Made by a program: the position numbers and the translations under genes
DNA from: Distichodus sexfasciatus
Taxonomy: Eukaryota > Chordata > Actinopteri > Characiformes > Distichodontidae
Reading direction: 5' to 3'
Assembly: GCA_032718565.1 (NCBI GenBank)
Contig: JAVGVS010000018.1
Coordinates: forward strand, 2,782,017 to 2,846,016
Length of the DNA: 64,000 nucleotides
The notes under the pieces: model-generated
Databases searched by the model: none
Told to the model about the DNA's origin: nothing
What the model saw: the letters and a program-made list of their open reading frames with translations, nothing else
In this document: in pieces, positions 11,678 to 23,613 of the stretch
How positions within the stretch are numbered: the stretch's first letter is position 1
Layout: the number at the start of each line of letters is the position of its first letter

Positions 11678-13876
11678 CCAGCGGAACAATGCACAGTCTG
11701 GTCTGGCTGGCTCCCAAGACACAGGGTATGAAAGCCTTCTTTGTCTGTGAATCTAAAATAAGTCTGAAATCTCCTTCCTACGCCATGCAATATATTCAAT
11801 TTTTGTATGTTAGACCTAGCTTAAATACATGCTGCAAAATGGAAAAGACCATTTAAAATTCCACACAATGTGAATGTAGGTGAATAGTAAAAAAGAACAG
11901 AAATTTCAAGTTTATAATTACATCAATTCATATTAATCACATTACATTAATCTGATTTCTAATCATTAAATCTAATCTATCAATAAAGGAGATGCAACAT
12001 ACTATGGTCTTTGTTATATATATATTGGCAGTAAGGATCTTTTATTTACATCTGCTACCAATCTTCTATGCAATATTTGAAAAGCGCCAAGCCTGTGGTG
12101 TGCAGTTCTAACTGCACAGAAATGAACTGATTCCCATATTATTTTTCTTTCTGAAATATAACTGTGAGGTATTTATTATATTATAAATAAATATACTTTG
12201 AAAGCTATTGTAAACATCACATAATTTGATTTTTAATGTGTTCAAAGTTTATTTATAAGAATTTATCTTTGAAGACAATTTTACATTTTTGCAGTTTTAA
12301 CAAACATCTGACAGACATTCTCAATTCTTTTAAATATATGACTAGAATTAGCCTGGGTTTGGGAAGCCAACCTGTGATGTCTTGCTGCAATGACTGTAGT
12401 AATAATGTAGTTTGTAGTGCAGTGATTTAGCCTAGTGCTATTCTGTATTTGAGAATGTGTTGTACATAAAGTACTACAAAGATAGAATGCGACCAGCAGA
12501 AGAATTCATCATATGACTCAAAGGTCAGAGACTGTGGTCAGCTAGCATTTAAAGATGAGGATAGGATGTATGTGTTGCTCATATGAAAGAATATTGGATT
12601 TGACATTTTGTGAATATTACCTGTAGAGGAATATAGTAGAATCATATGTTAAATTATAATATGCCAATCCAAACAGTTAGTCCCCACCTTAATTATTTAT
12701 TGCATTTATTTGCCTTTTTACAGCACATAGGGCAGCAGTTGTTCTCTAATAACTGGGTTCCTTTTTAAGAATCTGTGAAATTAATACATAAATGTACTTC
12801 AGATGGCATATTGAAGTATTACATTTTCTTTTAGTAGAATCTGTCCATACATTTATTGTTTAGTCTTATTTGGACTGCCACTGAATAAATCTAAATGTGA
12901 GATGTGTTTTGTCTGGGTTTTTTTTAAATTTATTTTGCTGCGCTATTACCATATCAGTATCACCTTTGTGCTTGGAATGACCTTGCTGCTACAAATTGAT
13001 CATGGCTACTTGCGATCAGAGAGGTACCAATGAATAGAATCCCTTGAGCATGGTGTGTCTGTACTCGTACATAGTGTAAATACAGTGGATGTTCTTGATA
13101 CAGGGACCAGTGAATGCAGACAGGTCTGTGTTTCCAGCTTACCAGATCATAGGCATAGGACTTTAACTGTTTCGTTTGTATTTAATGAACACTCGCAGGT
13201 GCATATTTTCCAGATATATAATCTGCCGTATGCCATGGGACCAGATGTAGCTGTTCATCCAGTGTAACTGTCTACATGTGTTCCAGAAGCATCAGCTCTA
13301 CGACACGTTATTGCGGATATCAACAGCACGAAGTTACTAATGAACTAAGGAAAACTGTTTTTGGCTGTGCTAGGCTTGTTAGGTTCATAGTTTGTGCTGG
13401 TGATGGCAACACACATGGAAAGGTAAAACAAATTAGGGTAAAGCTTTCATCTCTCGGAGCGTTTTTACCGCACGTGGCCTCCATCTGCTGTTCAAACACA
13501 CGTACTGCAAGCCATGACTTGTTAGCGGTTCACAACTGTTTTCAAATCAGCAGATGTGGTTTTTCACTTTCGAGAAATAAAATGTGCGAGAAATTACTTG
13601 ACCACTGCGTTACAAACCTCGAAGCACTGATGTTGGAGGTGAAAAGGCTTCGAAACGTTTAGACTTTCCTTTATTAATTGTAGCAGGCATGTGAGATGTA
13701 ACTACTTACGAGCAGGAGTCAATTTCGGAACAACTTTCGCTGTCCCCGAATGCCCAAGTGCTACATGGAAGCTGTTCAGATAATGGAAAGCTATATTACA
13801 CACATACACAAAAACACGTCTGGCTGTGATTTATGAGGTACTTCAAATGATTTCTAACATTACTATATCTAAACAA
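11678..13876. other. fndc4 3' UTR and intergenic sequence
   Basis: AATAAA-type polyadenylation signals occur near 12185 and 12882, so the fndc4 3' UTR probably extends to one of them. From about 13290 to 13760 the sequence is notably richer in CpG than its surroundings. It contains a 128-codon open frame at 13276-13662 with no resemblance to any family I know. I do not call it a gene. Confidence 0.4.
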
Positions 13877-14266
13877 CCCTTAGCAAAAAATAGTATACTT
13901 GAAGTTCATTTTAATAAGTATGCTTGAGTACAAGTATAGCAAGTATACTACAGACCATGTACCATGTACCTTGTAGTGTACTAGAGAGTATACTAATTTA
14001 ATACTTCTTCGGACTAAATTGGAACATTTTTAAGTTTATAAAGTATACTTTAAGTATACTTTATGAGGTCATTTTAACATTACAAAAGTATACTTTTAGA
14101 CTTTAGTAGGCTTTTCTTTATACTTATCAGTATAAGTCAAGTATACTTCACTCTACTATTCTTAAGCATATAAAATATAGTATATAAAAAGTAAACTTCA
14201 AGTATACTGCCTCGGTTTTAGTATATAATAAGTATACTCGTAGTACACTTGAAGAAACTACTTTTT
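13877..14266. mobile_element. AAGTATACTT-rich palindromic miniature element, copy A (right end degraded)
   Basis: The segment begins CCCTTAGCAAAAAATAGTAT and runs collinearly, with few differences, with the segment at 27897-28295. The right terminus diverges after CTACTTTTT, so the terminal inverted repeat is lost on that side. Many internal copies of AAGTATAC/GTATACTT give it strong self-complementarity. It has no coding capacity. Confidence 0.75.
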
Positions 14267-14533
14267 ACACACCGAACCATGACATCGGTAACTTAAAAAA
14301 AAAAACCTTCAAACTCGTTTAATGTTTCCAATAAAACTTGGGAGTTTTCAAAACAACACACTTTTCCTTATGCAACAATGTCACCACAAAGTAATAACTC
14401 TAACAAATCCGAAGTTCTCCTACTTTTAGGAAAATATCAGATCCTCACAAACACCTAAAATATCACCACGACCACCACTACACACTGAAACATTATTCAT
14501 CTTAAATTATTTTAGAATTACTAAGAGAAGAAA

Positions 14534-14599
14534 TTACCATGACCTTATCACTATCACTTTATCACAGTTGGGGGGCAAAATTATTCACAAAGTATGTTG

Positions 14600-14630
<31 letters not shown>

Positions 14631-14726
14631 GCCGGACACCTTATAGTAGATTTAATCATATTACCATGACTTCATCACTATCACTTCATCACAGTTGGGA
14701 GGCAAAATTATTCACAAAGTATGTTG

Positions 14727-14760
<34 letters not shown>

Positions 14761-14787
14761 CTGAACACCTTATAGTAGATGTAATCG
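14534..14787. repeat. two-copy tandem duplication (about 127 bp) carrying CA microsatellites
   Basis: The unit starting TTACCATGAC at 14534 repeats at 14661. Each copy contains a (CA)n run (14602-14630 and 14730-14760) followed by ACACCTTATAGTAGAT. The copies differ at a handful of bases. Confidence 0.85.
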
Positions 14788-14879
14788 GATTTTTCATCTC
14801 ATACAGAAAAAGATCTCATTTTTTAAACAAAACTCACCACATAAACGGCATTTAACTTGCTCTCAAATGGAAGTGATCG

Positions 14880-16033
14880 ACATACACAGCCACTAGAGGG
14901 CCTTTGTGGCGCATGCGCGAAAGTAAACCACTTCCTGTAGTGGAAACGCTCGCATTGTTGTCAACATTAACTATTTCCAAATTAGTGCAAAGGACAACTA
15001 GCTGGGTTAGCTGAGCAGCTGGCCGTTTACAAAGAAGCTAACGGAGAGATTTCTCGCGCCAGAACTTGTACGTGGATCCGACACACGAACATCGAATGCT
15101 GACATTTTTGTAACATTTTTAATTTAAAATATCAGTTTCTTAACGCAAGGGAGACTCTTTGCTGAACGTTGTTTATGCTAACGGTAACGTTAGCACTCTA
15201 GCAGCAAGCTTGTGAGTTAGCTGGAACTAAGTTAGCCGACTACTTTACATCTCACCTGTAGTTAGCAAGCAGCTCGACTGTTAATTTTGAAAATTGATAT
15301 ATTCACCACGTGGCTCCTTTAAATATGTTGAGGTCTGGGATGTTAGATGACATCTCAGCTACACGGGATGTGGTGGTGTTAAACTTTCGTCGCTATTTAA
15401 AACTCAGGTGAAGTAAGCTAACTGTACTTATATGGTTGCTGCATGAAGTTGTTGAGTTATACCACGCCGTCAGCACGATAAATGATAACTCTCACCGATA
15501 GTTTAGTGTTAAAGCTGATTGATTGGTTTCAGTCGATCTAAAGCCAAATAGACATTGATTTTAGTGACAGGTGTGCTATGTTTATATGATATGTTTCTGT
15601 CTGTGGGAGTGCTTTTTCTGTAATCCTTGTCATTTCTGTAGTCACTGCCTAAAAACCAACCATGATTTCTGGTTAGTTAATAAAGGTCGATGTCAGCAGT
15701 ACGATAGCTAGCTAGCTTCGTGCTCAGTGGTGCTGGCTAACTTGTTAGCTAGTAGGTTCCATCTGGAAGCCAGTGGTGGGTCATCTCGGAGCTGGACTCC
15801 CTCCTAAAATGACCCTGGAGGTTATTTAGTGAACAGAAATGTGTTTAGAGTAAATGAATATTATCGAGCTGTGGTTCGTCGGAGGAAAGCGGGCAGAAGC
15901 CAAGATGAGCTCGCCGGTGACACGGATGGCGCTGCGTGTGTGCGGTGGAGGAAGAGGAAGATGACAGTGTAGCGGGGGAAGGAGCTAATTCCGAGTAGAA
16001 CAGAAGAAACTGCAACTCGGAGACTAATAGAAA
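14880..16033 (+). promoter_or_regulatory. probable znf513 promoter and 5' UTR region
   Basis: A perfect CTCF core match (CCACTAGAGGGC, 14890-14901) is followed within eight bases by a palindromic NRF1 site (GCGCATGCGC, 14909-14918) and an ETS-like CACTTCCTG. Downstream sequence is CpG-containing up to the start codon at 16034, and purine-rich GGAGGAAGAGGAAG immediately precedes it. Promoter placement is inferred. An untranslated first exon may lie anywhere in this span. Confidence 0.5.
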
Positions 16034-19000
16034 ATGCCCAGAAGAAAACAGTCAAATCCACAGCCTGTGAAATGTAAGTAACCTTACCTTGAAGAGGTGA
16101 ACAGTATAGAAATAAAGGAACAAGTGTAGTATAGAAGAACATTTTAAAATTATGAAACCAAGATTCTTTATCAGTTGTTATACAGGTGCAACATGAAGCA
16201 AAATGTAAACCTGACTCACTGCTACTAGAATTTGTTAATTTAAAGCAATTTAGAAATAGCTATGAAGATTCGTATACCTCCAAAAAGAAATGTTTAACTT
16301 CTAAACAGTTGCCATACCCAGTGGACTGCATGGCATTCCGTCTTTGCTTTACTCTCTTTACTGTTCACTAATTTAAAAAAAAATCTCTTGCTATCAGTCC
16401 ATTTTTAAGGTAGTAATCTAGAGGCTTTCATTATGTACTCTTTACTTTGTACATTGATTTGTGCTCAGGCAGTGTCTAGAACAGTACTAACCAGAACCCT
16501 GACTGTAATTTAGTTGTCTGACGGCTCATGATTTAAGTCTAGGCTTACAAGTATGAAGAACAGGTTCATTTGGTGAACTACACAGCTCCCATGGAGTCAT
16601 CCAAATTATGTAAATGTAAATTATATTTTGGAGTCAGATTATTTTTTGTAGGGTCTTTGTAACCCCATTGAATGTGGCTTACTGACTTTGTTGAATCCAA
16701 TGTGGTTCAAAGAGAGTGCAACAATGTTTAGGGGACCCTGGCAGTGGAAACTACTTCTGAGTTGAGACTTCATGCATGCGCATTATATAACAGTGACACA
16801 ATTAACATGTCATTTGATTTGAGAAGTCATTTTATAAGGGCTTAACAGGATTATGTTCATTAAAGTTAAGCTTAACAGTTTCACTAAAAACTGACAAAAA
16901 ATCTTTCATTTTCTGACTTTGCTCAGACATCTCAAAGCTTTCTTGAATTGTGTGTGCTCTGCTAGCTTCCTTTAAATCTCTTCCTTTGTCATTCTTTCCA
17001 AGCTCCATTTCCTCTAAACTTCCGAAGCTTCGGAGCCCTCAAACTCATCTCTGACCTGCCTGTGTACCCCTCCCTACATTTATCTGAATCCTTTCCATGG
17101 TTCCTTCCTTAGTCCTTTACTCCCTCTGTCCTGTCCTTTTCCTTCCATGTGCTGTTCACAGTGCTGAGTGTTAAAATGTTTTGCCATAATTTGTGTTCTG
17201 CAGTATCTTGATTAGGCTACATTCTGAAAATGTAAACAACATTCATTTTGATAAAATGTCAGCAGTATGTTCACTGTGCAAAACTTTGTGGTTAAGTGTT
17301 CAGTGTTATTACATGGTTACCTCTTACTAAAATGTTAATTTCCCAGTGGAATCTGAAGATGCTGTTGTTGGCGGTAAGACTGAGAGTCAGGTTCTAGAGA
17401 GCGATTTCCTCCTTGGACAAGAACTGGCATTTGGAGAGCATGATTTCAAGATCATAGGATTTGAGAGAGACTCTGGTCAGTAATTCTTACATCATTTCCC
17501 ACTTACTAATCTTTTTGAGAATGCACAGATTATGATTCTGTTTCAACAATAAAATGTCCCTTGCTTTCTCTCCAGATTCAGTAACTGCTGACATGGGAAT
17601 TCCAGCGTATTCCTTCAGTGATGAGGACTGCTCCAGTTACAACCGCCTCGGCATGGAGAGTGACTTAGAAGACCCACGGGACACTGAGAGCGAGCGGGAG
17701 GAGATGGGTGGTGACTCTTCCTTAACTCCCTACCCCTGCTGCAGGCAATGCGGCCAGCTCATGAGTGACCCCCTCAGTGGGGATTTGGAACTGACCGGAC
17801 TCTATTGCCTCCAGTGTGGAGGTGAAGAAATGGACCCAGAACGAGATGCTGGACAGGAAGAGGAGGTTCGACCTACTGTGAGATCACAACAGAAAGAGCA
17901 CAAAAGGAGATCGGCTGCTAATGGCGGATCCTTTAAGACTTACTCATGCAAACTGTGCAGCTTTAGCTCCCGCTACTCCAACCACCTGAAACGACACATG
18001 AAAACGCACAACGGTGAGAAGCCTTACCAGTGCCAGCACTGCGCTTATGCCTCAGCTCAGCTGGTTAACCTACAGAGACATGTGCGTACACACACCGGAG
18101 AGAAGCCATACAAGTGTGACTACTGCATGTTTGCCTGCAACTCCCTAGGCAACCTAAAGAGACACCAGCGAATGCACACTCAAGAGAAGCCCAAAGAGTG
18201 TAACCAGTGTGATTTCCGTGCAAACACCAGTCACACTCTAAAGAAACACATGATGAGCCACAAGACAGAAGAGTCCATGGCCACAATGGAAGGTATGTGA
18301 TAAGCAATCAAACCCTTTTAGATGACCACTGGTCTGCGTTGTCTGGTGGTGAGGCGTTGCATGTTTCTACTTTAACAGCTTCCTTCATCTTTGTTAGCCA
18401 AAGAGGAACTTCACATTGCACAGTGTGCGTTAAAACAGTAAGTGCAAAGGGAAGTAGCAACAGTGTAGTTCCTGAAACTGGATTTCATGTAAAGGGGAAG
18501 AGCTGAATTTTGCTTATGCCAATCTCACTGAAAACCCAGAATGATCATCTCTTTTTCTCATGTTCTTTTTTCAGAGGCTGTGGCATCTGATCTAACTTTG
18601 CACATCAGCGGTGATCCAGACTTCCTTAATAAATACGGCACACTGCGTTCTGACCATCACCCTCCTGGCCTGCTAGATGCAGAGACGCTAGTCCAGGAGT
18701 CTGCTCCCTTGCCAGAGCTGCTTTTCCCCTTCACATGCCGTGTTTGTGGCTCCGTGCTGGAGGACGAAGTGAGTGCCACCATGCAGATCTGCGGCAAGTG
18801 CACACTGGATGTTCTGACTAAAAGCTCTCCAACCAGTTTTGAGAAAGGAGACAAGCTGTACTCCTGCACCGCGTGCCCCTTCATCACACAATACCCCAAT
18901 CACCTGGCACGCCACATGAAGACGCACAGCGGTGAGAAGCCCTACAAGTGCCCTCAGTGCAACTATGCGTCCGCCCACTTTGACAACCTGAAGCGGCACC

Positions 19001-19338
19001 ACCGGGTGCACACGGGCGAGAAGCCCTATAAGTGCCACCTGTGCGACTATGCCTGTGGCAACCTGGCCAACCTCAAGCGGCATGAGCGCATCCACTCAGG
19101 AGCCAAGCCGTTCCAGTGCGCCGTGTGCAACTACAGCTGCAACCAGAGCATGAACCTTAAACGCCACATGCTGCGCCACACCGGCGAGAAACCCTTCAAG
19201 TGCCAGGAGTGTGCCTACACCACGGGACACTGGGACAACTACAAGCGCCACCAAAAAAAACACGGCCACGCCACAGAGGGCTGGATCAAGATGCCTATAC
19301 CAGGGAAGGAGGAGGAAGAGGATGAGGGAGAGATGTAG
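16034..19338 (+). CDS. znf513: zinc finger protein 513, complete
   Basis: Four exons (16034-16073, 17347-17475, 17576-18292, 18575-19338) join in phase to about 549 residues (human 541, from memory). The N-terminus MPRRKQSNPQPVK, the block ESDFLLGQEL and GFERDS are diagnostic of ZNF513. Exon 3 has a CxxC knuckle pair (CCRQCGQ...YCLQCGG) and four C2H2 fingers. Exon 4 has a second knuckle pair (CRVCGS...CGKCT) and five C2H2 fingers, ending with a YTTGHWDNYKRH finger. Human ZNF513 is a nuclear regulator linked to photoreceptor gene expression; DNA binding here is inferred from the intact finger residues and TGEKP linkers. The protein ends in an acidic tail (EEEEDEGEM). The fourth finger (CNQCDF...LKKHMMSH) is complete, giving nine in all. 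Confidence 0.94.
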
Positions 19339-22300
19339 TGGAAGGGTGAAACACAGGGAAAGTTGGTTCCCCTTTTTGAAGAGCCCGAATCTCTCACTTT
19401 TATGAACTCTTAACTGATGTTGCCTTAATTGTTTTCATATGGCACATGTACACCATGGAAAGTTACTTGGTTCAAAACCAGCAAAGGGTTGTAGAAAACT
19501 CTGTTTAACTCGGTTAACTGTTTATAGCCCGGTTAGCTGTTCATGTTCTTTTGACATTGTCCAGTTACATTGTTTGGTATGAGTTGCTTGCCATAGAGTA
19601 CAGAACATTCAGACAGAGTTTAATAGTATGACTATTTTTAAAATTTGGTTTAAAAAAATGATTGTGGCTTTGTTATTTTTAAGAAATCAACTGACTTGAA
19701 GACTGTAGTTATGCTTCTCTGTCCTTACAAATTTTATTGAATTACTGAATGAAAGAGTATTGCAATAAAGCCAATGAGTCCCTAGTTTGCAGGCTGATGC
19801 TGCAGGTATTTGATTTATCTTTTTGTTATTTTGTAGGTTTGAGTACACTGAAAAATTCAGGTGGCTGCTAAACAATGTAGGATGCACAGTGACTGTAATG
19901 TTGAGGTGCCTTTCTTGAGGAAGCGACATGGATCGTTCCCTCTCTTTACTGTAAAAGGACTGTTGGATGCCACTGCAAAAATGCTGCACTGATGTTGGGG
20001 GCTTTCCTCAGTTCCCGACACACTTCTTCTTCTTTTCCCAGGGCATTATAGAGAGAGACACACCAGTTCTGTCCGTATGTTTGAGTGTGTTTGTGAGTGA
20101 CTTTATAATTATATTTCTACTAGCTCATTTAGGCCGTGTGATACCTACTGTGAAACTCTTTGCATAAAAATAAACCCATTAAAAGTGGAGTTATTTTTAT
20201 GTGTTGGAAGAACCCAGTTAGTGTTGTTGGTTTTTCTGGGGTGCATATGGTTGACAAAATAAATAAATAAAGGGACCATGTTTTGATATTATTACTTTAT
20301 TGTAACAGTCACTGGCATTACATTACAGAAAATTCAGTTGTAATAGATGCCATAATGGTTATCGTTTTGTTATACAATCTCTTCATCACAAAAAGGGTAG
20401 GTGGATTGCCAACTATATAAAAGTCATTCAGTGAAATCAGGGACTATGTCAGTACATGATATGCATAATATGTAATAAATAACATGATGTTTGGTTTGCT
20501 GTATTGTTCATAATTATTTATGTACTATTGTTCGTGTGGGTTTCCTTTGCTTTATTGTTTTGAAGTGACCTTTGGCTTTATAATAAAACACATTTTTGTA
20601 GTACAAAATGTCAAGTTTTTTTTACGCTTTAGAGTTAAAGCATAATTGCTGAGAGGAAGTAGAGTCCCTTCTGACGTATTTACCACCATTTACCTCTAGA
20701 GAGCAGTAGAGCCCATAACATTACATTTTACGCAGATAAATCTAATTTATCAAGTCACTTTTTATTTCTTGTATTGCGTTGATTATAACCTTAGAGCTAT
20801 ATGTGAGCAGACTGTGTCCAGTTGAGTGTGATACCTCCAGAGTTCCTACAGAGAGATTCTTGCTGGCTGAAATCACGGCGCAGTAGCTGGTTGAAGGGGA
20901 CCAAACCTCACTAAGACTCCTGACTTGGTTCCGTTTTACCAGCCACTAAGACGTGCTGCCCCAGTAGAGGTGAAAAGGCATTACACTGTTGAAATGCCAC
21001 ATGTGGAGTTGAAGAACCGTGCAAAAATGTGTCCCTTCCTACGATAACTCAAACTGAATAAATGAACACATTTTTTCCATGAGATTAACTGTATCTCTCC
21101 TTTACCTACCATTCTTTGAGTAATCATGAAGCTTATCTGACACACTTGATTCCTAGAAAGCCCTTAATTAACTGTAAAAAGTTCCCTAAAAGGTCTGTTC
21201 CCATCTTAAGCAGAGCTTTTGGAAAACTGAGTCATGACTATAAAATGGTAAACTGCTTTTTTATCTGTTCCTGGAAGGCAACAAACATCACACTTCCTAA
21301 AAAGATCATTTTTTTCCCTATTGCAACCAAGACAGGGAGGGTGTAAATAGACGTGCTATTATATCCTTATGGAAACAGCCCACCCAAATTAGCCTCCTCC
21401 CACCTGTCCTTCTATTTATAAGAGTAAACACTCTCTCAGGGCTGCACCTGTCTAATGTCACTCAGACTGCACCATCACTTGCTGTATAGGATGTGATTCC
21501 GTTAGTGTCCATCAGTATGTCATTGGGGTATTTTGCTACATATATAACACAATCCCCATCTGTTGTCCCTACATGTAGTCAGTGGGTGACCTGTGGCTGA
21601 CTTTGACATTCCGTCTTTTGCGCAAGTTTTTCTGTCCTTGCACAAAAGATGGACAACATATATATGAAACACATTGTCCCACATAGTAGATGTAATGAAG
21701 AACCTATTTAGCTAGTACAAATTAGCTTATGTTACACTGTAATTTCGAAGATTAAAGTTACATGACGCACACATGATGATGAAGTACCCCAGAAACCACA
21801 CACTTCCTTACATTCCATAGCTGGATGCAAAATATGGGGATATAAGGAAGTATGTCATCTCAAAGAGTAAAGTCAGAATTGCCTGTCACGCTGCCTGTGT
21901 ACTGCAGTCATTTTTTCCATTATGTCAAATGTAGAAGTTCGAAAACTCAAGTTTATTTTCAGCTTGTCCTCTTAATTACAGAATGTCCTTAATAAAAGTG
22001 CTGACGAACACAGGGAATGTAAAACAAAACCAAACAGATATAAGTACAATTTCATTTTCATACTCCTTTATGTACATTGTTCTCCTTGCAGCAATCTTGG
22101 CATTTAATGAAAAGTTATGCTCCACTAAATGTATTCCTAATGGAGACAGTAATGCCATTGGAAGAGTTTACACATTAAACATAAACTGACCTGGCAATTC
22201 TTTGCTAAAATCTAGTTGAAATCATTCATTTCCTGTTGCAAATTCTGAAAAATGTATAAAAATAGGAAATATGTTTATTTCCTATTTCCCCTGTAAACAC

Positions 22301-23578
22301 TAAATGTGAAAAGGATTTTTCCTCTCTAAAACAATTCAAAAACAACAAGTTGAAATTTCCCTCCCAAAAACCCTTCTTTTCAATCCAACTGTAGTGACAC
22401 GATTTCCTGCAAACCAGTTTAGACAGCACAAGGCTTTCCTATTACTTGCCCATCCTTTGATGATGGTCCTTTGCTCGAAGTGCAGTTGTGTTTCTAGGTC
22501 CAGTCTGAACACCTCTGCTGATGCCTGTCCCATGCGCAGCTCTGCCTTCCACATCCTCCCTCTCGGTGGATGCCTCCTGGACTGTATCCAGGCCAGAGTC
22601 GCCTTCCCTGCCTTTTCTATGGACCGCCCTCCCCCTCGCTGGCAGCCTTCCACCTGTCAGTGTCCTTTAGAGGCCTGGGGTTCTCCTGTACCTCCTGTTC
22701 CCAGGCCTCAGCCCTCTGACAGGGCCACAGCCAGTCTGTGAAATCACACCTCTCAGCTGTTCGCACTACACTTGAGACACCCTATACCCACTGCTCACTC
22801 CTGTGCAGAATGTCAATGGCTCCTTAAAAAAGGAGGACTTTTGGGGGCAGGGTGGGCCACCGGACAACTGTGAGGAGCTTTTATTGGGACAGTAGTGCAG
22901 AAAATGGTTCCCGGTGCTAAGCCGCAATGGAAGAATATGCTATGTATGCAATATTCCTTAGTGTCCTAATAACCGATCTATACTAATATGCTCTGACCCC
23001 AATCTCTATTTTTGGGAGTGCGCTGAGTAATTTTATAAGATTACCATGAACTATGTTTTGTTACCTCAAATCAACAGCCTTAAATGTTAATCAAATTTAT
23101 TTGTTTTTACAACTGGTGTCATCATATTTTCTGTTATGATCAAGAGAATAGTACTCAAATGAAGTATATATGAATCTGATTATAAGCATTTACAGTACTC
23201 ATGTAATATCAAATAAAGAATGGCATGAAAAATGTTGAACAGTGTTACCCAAGTTAGCCAGCATTTAAACTTTTACTTCTTAAAATATGATTAATACATG
23301 AAGATCCTGCAGTGAAACACAGTGTTTGCATAATGAATCACATCCAATTGAAGGCATCAAATGAATTAATGTGAATTTCTCTCTTTCCATTTAAACAATT
23401 CTACTCATTGGACCCCGAATCACATGCAGAGTCCCTTGCAGGGCTGAATGTGGAAACAGGAGAGCAAAGGGACATATGAACATAGAGGCATAAGGCACAC
23501 GGCCACTAAGGTCAACACCTGTGTTCTAAACTCAGAGAGTGAGGAGGTAGGTGGGGGTGGCGTGGAAGGGGGGTGGTG

Positions 23579-23613
<35 letters not shown>

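Noticed and set aside
18688..19095. Minus-strand 135-codon open frame across znf513 exon 4
   Set aside because: It is an antisense shadow of the repeated zinc-finger codons.
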